Part shown: positions 1-10,979 of the stretch, one piece after another
Layout of the letters: each line of letters opens with the position of its first letter
Numbering within the stretch: position 1 is the stretch's first letter
Source: Cyclina sinensis
Taxonomy: Eukaryota > Mollusca > Bivalvia > Venerida > Veneridae
Direction of reading: 5' to 3'
Length of the DNA: 64,000 bases
Assembly (NCBI GenBank): GCA_012932295.1
Contig: JAAONU010000014.1
Location: 41,152,770-41,216,769 of the forward strand
Program-made: the position numbers and the translations under genes
The notes under the pieces: generated by a model
Databases searched by the model: none
Seen by the model: only the letters and a program-made list of their open reading frames with translations
Told to the model about the DNA's origin: nothing

Positions 1-47
1 TTATAGATATGTATCTCTATATATGCATCTGTCTTAAATAATTTTAG

Positions 48-381
48 CTTTTCCTAAAGGGATTTGTATCCCAGAAACCCAGACCAACTCCTGTAGTAAA
101 ACTAAAGTTTCGAGTGGTCTCAGCAGAGCTTGAGAATTAAGTATCTCTTACACGAAAACAAAAACAAGCACTTAATGTAGCAAGAGCATCAATTGCAATA
201 CCTAAGCCCAGAAAAACAGCTGTAACATCAACAGAAAACTCCCTGGAATCTTCTTCAGAACGTCTTCCAAATCGGGGCAAGCCAGTTATGTTTACATATT
301 TACGATAGTTTAATTTATCCGCCCGAGAATTGGACTGAGTTTACCATTGATAAGACTGTAAAGCAGTGGAAAGTTGAACAG
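48..381 (+). pseudogene. PARP14-like ART module, exon relic (copy 1)
   Basis: This stretch aligns base by base with the pre-catalytic exon at 6560-7127 and with its homologue at 35146-35715, including the pyrimidine tract and AG acceptor just before base 48. It corresponds to the linker plus the start of the ART domain (the region ending in WKVEQ). It cannot be translated: read in the frame of the other copies it meets TAA at 138-140, and a two-base deletion near 286 shifts the rest. Similarity stops abruptly at about 381, in the middle of the exon of the other copies, so the 3' part was lost or replaced. No downstream ART exons follow before the next copy. It is a non-functional fragment of a tandem array that may continue to the left of the window. 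Confidence 0.8.
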
Positions 382-1077
382 GAATTTAATTTTCGTTTGA
401 TTTAATACTTCTTTCAATTGTCAATACGGTGTACCCGCTTCTTGTGGATTAATCAATGTTGTTTTTTTTTTAAACAGTAACGATTGTTTGTTTGGATATC
501 TAGAAAAATGTATGGCTTAGGCGAACAGGTCTGGGGTACACGTCTAGCTAAGATAACAACATCGATCACTGTTTGACGTTACAAACCAACCTTCAAAACT
601 GTAGTTTAAAATGTAGATTAAGTATATGTACCGGATGTAACCGAATATGCATAAGTATAAGTATTTAAAAATATGGATATAAGGTTTGGGTGTAAGACGA
701 ACAGTTTCTGAAAGATATTATCACACAGATCACAAATATGATGGATAATTTTCAAAAGTGCATGTTCTAAATTACACATTTGGTAATTCATACATGCAAA
801 AATTTACAAATGTCTCTCTACTAAAACTCTTAAAGCGACTGACTAACAGATGGGCCGAAAATGAAAAAGAAAAAAGGAAATGTTTATGCATCTAGAAATT
901 CTAGCTGTAATTGTGAATAACATATCTAAACTAAGTTACTGGCTAATTTTTTGTTTCAGGAACGCATCATAAATAAAGTTTTACATACTTTTATCGGTAA
1001 AAAAATTACCCCGTTGGTCACGGGGTAGAATACTTTGATTAATTCATTAATTTCGTAGAATCATAATAAATAGTCTC
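382..1077. other. non-coding, nothing recognised
   Basis: AT-rich sequence after the truncated exon relic. I see no exon, RNA gene or repeat with clear ends. Open frames are short and random-looking. Confidence 0.5.
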
Positions 1078-1155
1078 TGTTGCTCAGTGGTGCAGATTGT
1101 CGCTATATATTTTACTGACAGAAAGGGCATGGGTTCGAATCCTGGTGAAATCAAA
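1078..1155 (+). repeat. tRNA-derived SINE head or tRNA relic
   Basis: The segment has a box A-like stretch (gttgctcagtggtgcag) and, about 50 bases on, a good box B (gggttcgaatcctgg). This is the internal RNA polymerase III promoter layout of tRNA-derived SINEs. The body between the boxes does not fold into a convincing full tRNA, so I call a SINE head rather than a tRNA gene. The A-rich tail and target duplication are not clear. Confidence 0.5.
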
Positions 1156-2340
1156 ACTTTTTCAGTTTTCATGGACTATAGAATCATAATATTATGGGTT
1201 TTTTCCATAGTATACGAACTTCTTTTAAATTCTAAAGAAAAAAAATCAACTGAAGTCCGTGAGTCGGTGAATTAATGCAGAACTTTGAATAATGAAATAC
1301 TGAGTTATGCAACAAGTAAATCTTGCTTAATTACAAGTGTCACAAAAACTTATAATATCAAACATGCAAACATTATAAGTCTTTTTCAGTAAAAATTCAA
1401 ATTGCACTAAAAACCACCATCCTAAAACAGCTTTCATAACTAATAAAAAATATGTTATGAATGTCTATATTGCGAAATTACAATGTCAGTCCTTGCCAAA
1501 ACTGTCAATCCGTCGACCTTTAAAATCTGATAGTGTCGTATCAAATGAAACTACTGAACTACTGATACTCATTTTCTCAGTCACCTACTTCTGACAGACA
1601 GGTTTAAAACTTGTCGGGAATACTATTATACAAAAAACAATTATAATAATAATTTAATATAAATATATAAAATAATGAAAGAGACTTATCCTTTCCGATA
1701 ATTCTGCCCAGTGGTAATTGGTAAGTCAACTTAAATCTGTTATGAAAACATATCAAGCGAGCTAAGATAAAAATTTGTATATGCCAAACATGCTAAAAAT
1801 GATTGATATACCTTCATACATTTGCTACGTTGAAGTAATCATACTTCAAATACTGCCAACGACTTTCTGAGCATTTCAATCGTTTTCAAAGTGCGACATG
1901 TTCAGATGTAACAAATGTACCTTGCGCATTGTTGACAGATCTCGGCATTTGTTTATTTATTTTCAAATCAAAACAGATACAACCGGTTCCGTTTTACACT
2001 GCTTCAAGTTAATACTTCAGTACTGAAAGCTGAAAAGTCTCTAATGCCTTCTACCTAGTCATCTAAAACTCTTGCAACCAAAACTCAACTGTCAGCTGAC
2101 CCAGTAGGAAACATTGGGGGAGGGAGACAAAATAGTTTCTGCACTTAATTACCCATAACTTAGCCTTTTTCGCATTTTTTTAATAAAGCAAAAATACAAT
2201 TTCGGGAAACAAAAATTGGTGGTGATTGTTATGTCCCCTGCCGGCTTTCTACAGGTCTGTTTTGGAACATCATAAAGCAGTCATTTAATCTACTGGTTCG
2301 TTTCTTGGGTAGACTTAGCCTTAGCGGATAACCAGTATTA
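1156..2340. other. non-coding, nothing recognised
   Basis: AT-rich sequence with no supported gene or bounded repeat. Short open frames lack splice context or recognisable protein features. Confidence 0.4.
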
Positions 2341-2404
2341 TGTGCATCTACTTCTGCAAGTAAATGCCTTCATCTCTATAATTTACGGCAGCGGTAGAGA
2401 GAGA

Positions 2405-2578
2405 ATGGCAGAGGAAAAATTCCCATACATATTCCTCATCGGAATTTACTTTATCCAACTGGGTTTCTTACTCATGTGCTCGGGATTACATTCAACAAGG
2501 CCCGGACGGGACCCACACGAGCAACCGGGCGAGATCAAGGCTCGTTTGATGAGGTTAATCTATGAAGAGAAAGTTTAA
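2405..2578 (+). CDS. possible short membrane protein ORF, unrecognised
   Basis: A 57-codon frame starts at an ATG with A at -3 and G at +4 (a good animal start context) and ends in TAA. The predicted peptide begins MAEEKFPYIF. It has one strongly hydrophobic segment at about residues 6-27, followed by a polar, Arg/Glu/Pro-rich tail of about 30 residues. The segment is visibly less AT-rich than its surroundings. I do not recognise a family. It could be a real micropeptide, a terminal exon, or chance. The in-frame extension upstream to 2342 has no better support. Confidence 0.22.
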   Translation: MAEEKFPYIFLIGIYFIQLGFLLMCSGLHSTRPGRDPHEQPGEIKARLMRLIYEEKV

Positions 2579-2579
2579 T

Positions 2580-5500
2580 CAAAACTCCTTATATGGGTGT
2601 TGTAGGATGTAACATTTTCTGAAATCGCCACCATGTCGACTTTGTAAGGATCAGGGGTTAAAGCAAACCCGGTCTGTCACTGAATTATGAAAATACACAG
2701 TATTATAGTCATACACAGTCCAAATGTATCACCAATAGCGATATATGTAAAAAAAACACCTTGCCATTCTTCTCTGACTTGCTTTTTAAATACAGGAGTT
2801 ATCATTTATTGTATTTTACAATAAATCAGTTGAAACAAATCATTATAATTTTCTTTAACGCTACTGCCGCATACATTTTACGTTTTGTATCAAATGTGAA
2901 AAAAGTAAAATTTATACCATACACGCTTAACGAAAGTTAGACATGTTTAAAATCAGTTAGAGATATAAACTTTGTCGTCAAACTGTAACGCCACATGTAT
3001 TTTGAATGAAAGGAATAACGTGCTTAACATTTTGAAATGTAGATCTAGATTCTGTGAATTAAGACGACATAGTAGTGCGAAGAATACATTTGTCTAAGGT
3101 GAGGACAATATTTTTTTAACAAATTATTTTCATCGTCTTTAGTTTATGGTTGCATTTTTTAGCATACCGATCAATCAGTTTCAGCATCAAATATGAAAAT
3201 AGTTCGACGCGGACGCAATGCCATTCGCAACAACTCGGCTTTTTCCGACAACTTCGTATAAAGACTTCGTATGTAAGTGTAAGGATACACCAAACGGTAA
3301 TTCGCCCCGGCTATAAAAATATAAACAAACATGGCAGAACTCAAGCAGTGTTTGTCTTTTGCATTAGGAAAGAATGAAAATAAATGTTAATTTAAAGTAT
3401 AAACAGGTAGAGGCTTTAAGAAATGTTTTCAATTTAGCAGACACCACCTGTATTATTAAAATAGTCCAATATGGCGTCTGCAACATTACTTCCGAGATGA
3501 CTTATTGAAGTCGCCCGAGGTGTTCCGAATGACGCAATACTTTATTTAGCTTGTATTTCTGTATTTTTAGGTTGTAGATCTTCTGCTGAGCACTTCAATA
3601 GTTGTACGTTTTGCATTTAGAGTTTAAAGTATTTTAAGTAATGGACTTTTATTTTTGACAGTAATGTTTTACATTCAAGCATTCATGTATATTGCATTGC
3701 TGACCATTGAATTTTTTAAAGTTTTGTTTTCAGTTTTTTTGTGACGGTTTGTTTACGCAATTTATGTATATTTTGCATTACCTAACATTTCAGTGTTGTG
3801 AAATTTGTATTTAGAAATCTGTACATTGTCACTGAAATGTTTTTCTAACCCTTGTATAATAGGGTGCGATGTTTATGTTCCAATGCTGAGAACTTCATTT
3901 TGTATAGCTTTAGAATTTCATTTATAATGTTTGCACAAATGTATTTCCTAGCATGTATTTTTGAACATGTAAAGTGAAAATTCAAAATGTGATATGTTTA
4001 ATCAAGACACCTATAGAGGAACGGATAAATGATATCAAAAATTATTGCTGTTGAAAAAAACCCAGGCTATAAAATTATAAAAAATAATTCAGCATATTGT
4101 GAGATACTTTTGTTTTAGAACAGAATCTTGTGTAGAAGGATATATTGACCCTATATAAAGACTTTCACAAACTCTCGGGATGCATACAAGTAGATGGACT
4201 GCCTAAAGAATCATCCCACCCACTCACCAAGGAATGGATGAAAGCAAAACTTTTCTTTTGAAAAATGACTATTGCAATCCAACGAAGAAAATTTAATGTA
4301 CCATGTAGGGGTAATGATTTTCGTGATAAATTTGAATTTACGGATCTGACCTGTCTTGTCTTTAAGAGATTGAATCCTGCTTTAGGTGATTTACAGTTTT
4401 GTGTGTCTGTTTGAAACAAGCATGCTCCAGAAACGTTAACAAATCTCTTAAAATATAGGCCTCTCAGCCATTTCAATTTTGATGACTTACTGCAGATAAA
4501 GTAAAGTCAATGATTTGCAAGTCAAACTCTACTAAACTTTGCCTTTTTTTCAAAGATTGTATCATGTTTGGAATGTTACAAATTTATTTCATGACCTACC
4601 AGTGTTTTATTGCCATTTATACAGTTTTATGAGGCGGGAATTAGTTTCCTTGGGAACTGGTATTTTCCTTAAGTTTCTCTAACAAATTCAATCAATGATG
4701 TACCAGTGAAAAATATTGTATTACTTTTTCCAGAACATTGCCAAAATTTGCACACGTGTATATGTTTTTATATATTGCTTTCTTCCATTTAAAAACCATT
4801 AAATTCTCTTTATCATCAGTATGGATTCAGGTCTTGGGCATCTATAAGTAAGTACAAATGAGACGGTTAAGAAGCAAAAAAATCTCTTAACAACATCAAA
4901 ATGCAGAAATGCCTTCATTATGAGTAGGTTTCAGTCATTCAACGTCAGTTTTATGCAGATTTCTAAAATATCTGGAATATTTCGATTAGACTTTGTAGGA
5001 AATAGCAGTTGAGCATAAACTCGGTAGGGACTACTTCCCTACCTACATAAGCACTTGTTGACAGAATTAGCTTAATTCTGTTTAGAAAGTTTTACAGCCA
5101 AAATATAAAAGATTTTTTTTTCTAAATAAACAGCCCGTTTATATTGCAATCTTGAAATTATCGAGACTCTTTTTTTATGGGTTTGTCAACTACATGAAAT
5201 TTGTAGGTGGTTTACAGTTCAAAATGTCAAATGTCTTAATTTGTTTCACCTTTGCCATCTGTAATAAAACGGCCCAAATTTTCTGGTCAGGGCTTTGCCG
5301 AAACACCGATTTTGCAATAATTTTTCTTCCACATGCGTAGTAGTTGATAGTAATTGAGTTGAAACGATTGGGGTACATTGGTGGATTATCTACCCTGAAT
5401 ACTCTCTAATATTGCTTTGGTCCTTCCATTTGGATTCCTCTGCTTTCATCGCTATTTTCTCTTTTGGTATGGTGATAATTAAGCCTAATAATTTGCAACA

Positions 5501-6540
5501 TGATAGTCAGATTAAACATTTAGTTAGCAACATTTTTTGCTAATACCATAATGTTTTTTTTTGTTGTTTTTTTTTGGTCAATCCTAACTTTTTATTTAAT
5601 ATATAAGTGACAGTTTTCACAGCTAAAAGTCAAGACAATCACAAAGAGAAACAAGGATAAAGTCAGAGGATTCCAACTGAAAGGACCAAAGTGCAATTTG
5701 GTCTACCTTTGATGTTATCTGAGTAAGGGAGATAATTTTTTTATCAGCAATATCCCTCATTAAATATAAAAATGTCTTTGATAATTAGTTACTAAAGTAT
5801 TTCTCTACAATGACATGCATTGTTTGTATCTTAATGAGCTCAGAGACTTTATTCTTTTTATTTTTGATTACTTTTTCATTCCTGATTTTACGGTTTGTAT
5901 AGAATTTGTAGTTTATTCGAGACATTAACCTTGATAAACGGTCTTGTAAAAATATTTTATTTATTAGACAAAAGTCCTGTTAACAGTACTCCATTATTTT
6001 GTTCTTTCGAATGTCCAACATGAGTGGAGATTTTTTTGAGATTGCAGCATTTAAGTTTTACGTTAAAGGGCCTTAAAATGTTGCAGTAGGACGTCGGTTG
6101 TTATATATATCTAAATGACAGGTGCCAGTTTATCCCAGGGAAGTTTTACTTAAGTCAAATTTTGTAAATCCGTTTTCAGATATATTGTTCAAGCCAAAAA
6201 TGAATTTTCGGTTGTATTTTATAGATATTTAGTACTGAAACGAACCAGAAACTGTTCTGTGAAAATTTCCAACTCATCCTAGTTTCTTGTTGTTGTTGTC
6301 GTTGTTCTTGCTTTTTTAAGGACAGATAACGTGTTCTACCCACTTGTATGAATGAAACAAGAAAATGAATTAAATTACCCCTCCCTGAAATTGCTATAAA
6401 TTACACTAAAAGATTAATTTCAATTTTTTTTCAAAATATTAGTGTTTGATTTGAAGGACACTTTTCTGCTTAATGTGACAAAAACTCTGATTAATTAAAC
6501 AGTGTATCAGTTTTATATACATGTGTCCCTTTATATTCAT
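2580..6540. other. intergenic or intronic, no gene supported
   Basis: About 4 kb of AT-rich sequence with no supported exon. Open frames, such as the 103-codon one on the minus strand at 4165-4476, lack recognisable domains and splice context. No macrodomain exons precede ART copy 2, so if a 5' half once existed here it is gone. Confidence 0.45.
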
Positions 6541-6559
6541 GTGTCTCAAATCATTTTAG

Positions 6560-9500
6560 CCTTTCCAGATGGAATTTGAATCCTACAAATCCAGACCAAC
6601 CCCTATAGGCAATCTCAAGTTTAAAGTAGTCTCAGTAAAACTTGAGAATTTATCTCCTACACGAAGAAAAAAAACAGCGCTTAATGTAGCAGGAACATCA
6701 ATACCAACATCGAATCCCAGAAAAACAACTTTAACATCAACAAAAAAGCTGGAATCTTCTCAAGAATGTCTTCCAAATCGAGGATCGCCAGAAATTTGTT
6801 TACATATGTACAATAGTGTAATTTATCCACCGGAGTATTGGACAGAGTTTACCAATAATAAAACTGTAAAGCAGTGGAAAGTGGAAGAGAAAGGAAAGCC
6901 CATGTATAAATTAACACCTGTAGACCAGTCTACTTTCAACTCTGTTAAACAGCTAGTACAAAACACATGGGAACCAGACAAAGTAGGTCGAGGATATGAT
7001 GCAAAAGGGCTCAGTGACCTAAATTTTATCTCTGTTAATATAAAAAAGATTGAACGAATCGAAAACCTGAATCTCTTTAAAAAGTACTGCCATAGCAGAC
7101 AACAGATGTTTCACAGAGCTGCAGAAGGTATTTAGATTACATGCATGTTTATTATAACATTTTATTGTTCGAGTGCTAACAATGTGTTCATTCTTGTACT
7201 CTGCATTTAAGTTTAAATGTATAAACATACTATGGCTTATATCTGTAGTAAATGATGATATTATTATGCCCCTGGCAACTAGTGATCGAACTAGTCACTG
7301 TTATCTAATGGTACCACAACTTGTCCAGATGTGTTTCATTTGCATTCATTTAAATCAAAAACACTTTTTAAAGCAGTTCGGGTAAGAGTTTTGAAGTTTT
7401 GTTTCCAACGTTTTGGTCGGTGCATCTAAAGTCATTGATAGCTTTTGGTTTGTAAGTTTCAGTCTTCAAGACACTGGCACGCCTGTCTGGTGTGAACAAT
7501 GGCTGTTCGAATATTGAGAAAAACCTTGATAGAAAATGGAAAGAAAGGCTTTTTGAAGAAGTAAATGAAGGCTATTTCTTCCATGGCACGAAGAATGATC
7601 GGGTTCTGGGTTTAATAAGGCAAGATTAAGATACAAGAATGGCGAAGGATGGAACAGTATTCGGACCTGCTGTGTATATGGCAGAGAGTTCAACAAAAGC
7701 TGACCAGTACACAGGTAACTATCATAACTATATGACTTAAGAAATAGTCTCCTTTTGACTCACTTGTACTCAAGCTTTAGTGATCTGCCTGTGTCTGTTG
7801 CGCTAAGCCATTAATCATTTGCTTCTAAGAATATTTCGTCCTATACCACCTAGTAAGCGTTGTTGGAACTTGAGAGAAATTTTCCTTTTATGACCCCCTT
7901 AAAGATTTTCAAACATTTAAACTTTATGCAGAAGTCTGGTTGTCATGGCAACGAAAAGAAATAAACAGCAAGGCTTAGAGATGAGATAGTTGGTATGAAG
8001 CAAGCATTGTTTAGAGGTCCTCTACAAAGACCTTTCAAAATGTGTGCTTGATATCAAAATAGTTCTTACCCCAGGGTTCATAATTTTTGCATTAACTAAT
8101 AGAGACACAGTGTTTAAAACCCATATTTTGTTTAGAACCATTGAAACTAAGGCTAAGATAGTTGGCCTTAAGGATTATGTGTATGTCTTTCACAAAATAT
8201 TGTTAATCTGTGACTTTAGAGGCCCATCAAGTCCCAAAAATGCTACTATTGATTTCTCAAAAGCTTTTCATTTTTGGTGTACTGTAACAATTTCCATAAT
8301 GGTACTCGACTCATATAGTCGAACCTTGTTCTGTTTCCTTTGCTTTTTGGTCACTAGTAACGCTATAGTGAATTAGTATTTTGTATTGATGTCAAATACC
8401 ACTTTGTTTACATTTTTGCTACGTTAGTAAGAAATTATTTCATATTCAGCGCAACTTTCTTCAAGCGATAAGCATCTAGCATGCTCTAAATCCATTATTA
8501 AAATATTGTAAAACGCATTTTTGCCTTTTTTGAGAGGAAAAATTGTAGCCATGTCTGACGCCTAAAGTGCCTTTAAATATTGATCCTGCCTTGTGGTAGA
8601 CCTGATGTGTATGTCATAGAATAGATAAAGTTTAAAATCTTCTTGAGGGAAACTGTAAGTCCTTGGCATGAAGCATCATCTAGATGTCCTCTTCCAAGTC
8701 TGATAAAAGATTATAACTAGAATCTGTAGTATCTTCAATGCTTGGATTGCATGTTTTATATACATTTTAGAACTAGTAAAATTTATATAAAAATATCCTA
8801 AACCATATGGCATAGGCCTAGACAATTGGCGTTTAGGTTTGTCTAGAAGTTCAAAGTTTTTTAAATGTTTGACCTTGGATCAGCATCTGGGGATTAGGAG
8901 TTGTGGTGAATGAATAAAGTAACCAACAGGAAGACCTTAAGCTGAGATGTCGGCATGAAACATCATCTAGATGTCCTCAACCAGCAATTCTGAAAATCAT
9001 GTTGCTCCGAACAGAACACTGGTTGCCAATTTATCGGGAAATTATTTTTGTGTTTGGCCCTGGTCGAAGGCTAGTACATTTTTTCGGTATATTACGAAAT
9101 GGTTTCTCAAAAAAATACCAGCATGTACCATTTCGTTCAAAAACCGCATAATGTTTTAATACAAGTCATGGGAAGCTAGTTGGTGCTGTTGTATATTATT
9201 TTTTAAAAGTTCAATTTTCATTCATAGAAATTCGGCATTTAAAATATATTCATTTTTGTTACACACTACAAATCTTTGAAAAAAATGATGGATTTTTTGC
9301 TTCTTTTAGATGACCAAAATAACAGACGGACAACAGGTCTAAAGATGTTCTTAGTTAGAGCTTGTTTGGGAAAAATCTGCGTTATGAACGATGTAAAGAA
9401 ACTCCGACGTCCGCCATGTTGTGAAGGTTGCCTTGACGATGGTTGTGATCATGATAACAGATATGACAGTGTTGTTCATGAGGGCAAATACATATTCCGA

Positions 9501-9581
9501 GAGTTTGAGTTTATTGTTTACGACAGCAGTCAGGTGTACCCAGAGTACATTATTTCCTATGATCGGGTCATTCGAGAGTGA
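6560..9581 (+). pseudogene. PARP14-like ART module, three exons, nonsense-disrupted (copy 2)
   Basis: Three exons can be followed by phase: 6560-7127, 7463-7714 and 9310-9581 (TGA). Together they encode a proline-rich linker, the pre-catalytic segment (EYWTEF... then KIERIENLNLF), the NAD-binding half (YFFHGTK and VYMAESSTKADQYT) and the end of the ART fold (YPEYIISY). The triad is His at 7582-7584, Tyr in VYMAESS, and Glu at 9507-9509. Relative to the copy at 42 kb, the last exon has a two-residue Glu-Phe duplication beside that Glu. The first and third exons are fully open. The second has TAA at 7627-7629, where the other copy has a Val codon, between the His and Tyr of the catalytic site. 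No macrodomain exons lie upstream. I read this as a partial-duplication pseudogene, possibly recent. Confidence 0.85.
7740..9240. repeat. intron filled by decayed interspersed-repeat sequence
   Basis: The intron between the second and third ART exons of copy 2 contains stretches similar to the 140-190-bp unit repeats seen at 25 kb, 30 kb and 43 kb (phrases such as 'atgaagcatcatctagatgt' recur at about 8670 and 8960). Its start, near 7757, resembles the 'ctcacttgtactcaag' head of that family. Ends are not exact. Confidence 0.5.
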
Positions 9582-9720
9582 TCTTCTCTCAATATAGAAT
9601 TTCTACTAAGTTGTACTAAGAATGAACCATCTTCATGTTTATTTAATTCTATGATACTTAAGAGCTACCCTGAAAAAAAGTCGACTTTCAGACCGATCAT
9701 TTCATTATTAAGTAGTTCAA
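9582..9720 (+). other. 3' flank of ART copy 2, conserved with copy 3
   Basis: The bases after the stop codon remain alignable with 42578-42715, for example the shared 'agagctaccctgaaaaa' stretch. The duplication therefore extended past the gene into its 3' UTR or flank. Confidence 0.65.
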
Positions 9721-10309
9721 CGGCTCCGATTTACAATAACGAAAAACAGTTGATTATGGAATTGTATAATGTTCGTGTTAAATGTTTTTTTAAATATTTT
9801 TATGTAACAAACCTTTCTGTATTCATGGATTACCGTATTTTTGCTAGGTCACAATTTCAGAATTCTTTCTGGTTTTCGAAAACTCTGAGTCTTTGATTGT
9901 GTAAAATGTGCGCCCTGTTAAAATCACCTATCCTAAGAATCCAAGAGATTGGTTATATACAAGTATGTTTTTTTAAAGAAATATACGACAGGTTTACCAG
10001 CGTGATCTGAAAACTTATGTTCATCTTACTCGGTATATCAGGTATTCTTAAATCGACGTTTCCCTCTCACGAATAAATAAAATTAATATTCATGTTATCC
10101 CTCCAAAAAATTTGGAATGGTTTGCTCCAATTGATGCTACTATAATACGAAAATAGCAAAGGTTAAACAGATGAAGGTCATTTAGACAAAAAAATTGACA
10201 ACATGTAATGTTTTTTTCTAGTTTTCGTATTTTCAAGCAAAGCATGCGGACAAAGATTATTGGAGAGACTTATTCTAAAGCTATTGGTTTCAAATCTTAA
10301 TGTTCACCT

Positions 10310-10495
10310 TCAGTTCGAAACGCAAGAAATTTTCCACTATCATTACAAATTGTCTTTCGGATGAGACATTAACCCGAGGTCTCATGTATCAGTGCTATTC
10401 ATTGAGCATGAAACAGAACCAGAAGTGTCTCTGGAATGGGATGCTTTCTGTATCTTGCACTAAAGGCAACCGGTACCGACGATAAATAAACTCAG
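10310..10495 (+). repeat. SINE fragment with conserved central motif
   Basis: It contains 'gtctttcggatgagac' followed by 'attaacccgaggtct', a central motif that recurs near 15875 (cggataagacgttaaacc), then a body shared with 13,010-13,145 and 53,840-53,985 that ends in 'gataaataaactc'. The head is missing here. It belongs to a tRNA-derived SINE family of invertebrates; I am not certain of the family name. Confidence 0.6.
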
Positions 10496-10503
10496 ATAGA
10501 CCG

Positions 10504-10890
10504 ATGTCTAACAGCAGTAGCAGTAAAGAAAACGTGGAGTTGGCACTAGCAGTAACAGCAGTAGCAGTAGGCAAAACGTGCCAGCTTCACATTTTGATTT
10601 ACTGCTACTGCTGTTACTGCTACTGTCAGCTTCACGTTTTGTTTTACTGCTACTGATTTACTGCTACTGCCAACTTCACGTTTTGTTTTACTGCTACTGC
10701 TGTTACTGCTACTGCCAACTTCACGTTTTGTTTTACTCCTACTGCTTTTACTGCTACTGCCAACTTCGCGTTTTGTTTTACTGCTACTGCTGTTACTGCT
10801 ACTGCCAACTTCACGTTTTGATTTACTGCTCCTGCTGTTACTGCTACTGCCAACGTTTTTCTACTGCTAAGTACTGCTACTGCTCACTTC
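10504..10890. repeat. CTG/CTACTG minisatellite with an inverted left end
   Basis: From about 10,590 to 10,890 a unit of about 60 bases is repeated. It is built of ACTGCTACTG blocks separated by 'ccaacttcacgttttg'. The first ~65 bases (10,506-10,570) carry the same unit on the opposite strand (cagcagtagcagtaa, acgtggagttggca), so the block can fold into a long hairpin. Both strands are open for more than 60 codons, but the predicted peptides are pure low-complexity shadows of the repeat. Confidence 0.75.
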
Positions 10891-10979
10891 CTATACAAAA
10901 TAAGCCTTGTCGATTAACTCAGTAGAAAGATTTTCATCATAACTTGAGAAATATATATATAAAAATAAAATCAAAGCAA

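Noticed and set aside
1078..1155. functional tRNA gene
   Set aside because: Box A and box B are present, but the acceptor stem and anticodon arm cannot be formed convincingly, so a SINE-type relic fits better.
4165..4476. 103-codon minus-strand frame
   Set aside because: No domain recognised, no splice partners. A chance frame or an old repeat is more likely.
6830..6950. WWE domain in the ART exon (EYWTEF ... KQWKVEEKGKPMYKL)
   Set aside because: The tryptophans looked WWE-like, but the segment runs directly into VDQSTFNSVKQLV...KIERIENL, the normal N-terminal part of a PARP catalytic domain. A separate WWE domain is not supported.
8044..8376. 110-codon plus-strand frame in the copy 2 intron
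   Set aside because: It lies between two well-placed ART exons, in repeat-derived sequence, with no recognisable domain.
10578..10925. 115-codon plus-strand and 67-codon minus-strand open frames
   Set aside because: Both are translations of the CTACTG minisatellite: low-complexity Leu/Cys/Tyr or Val/Ala peptides with no independent support.
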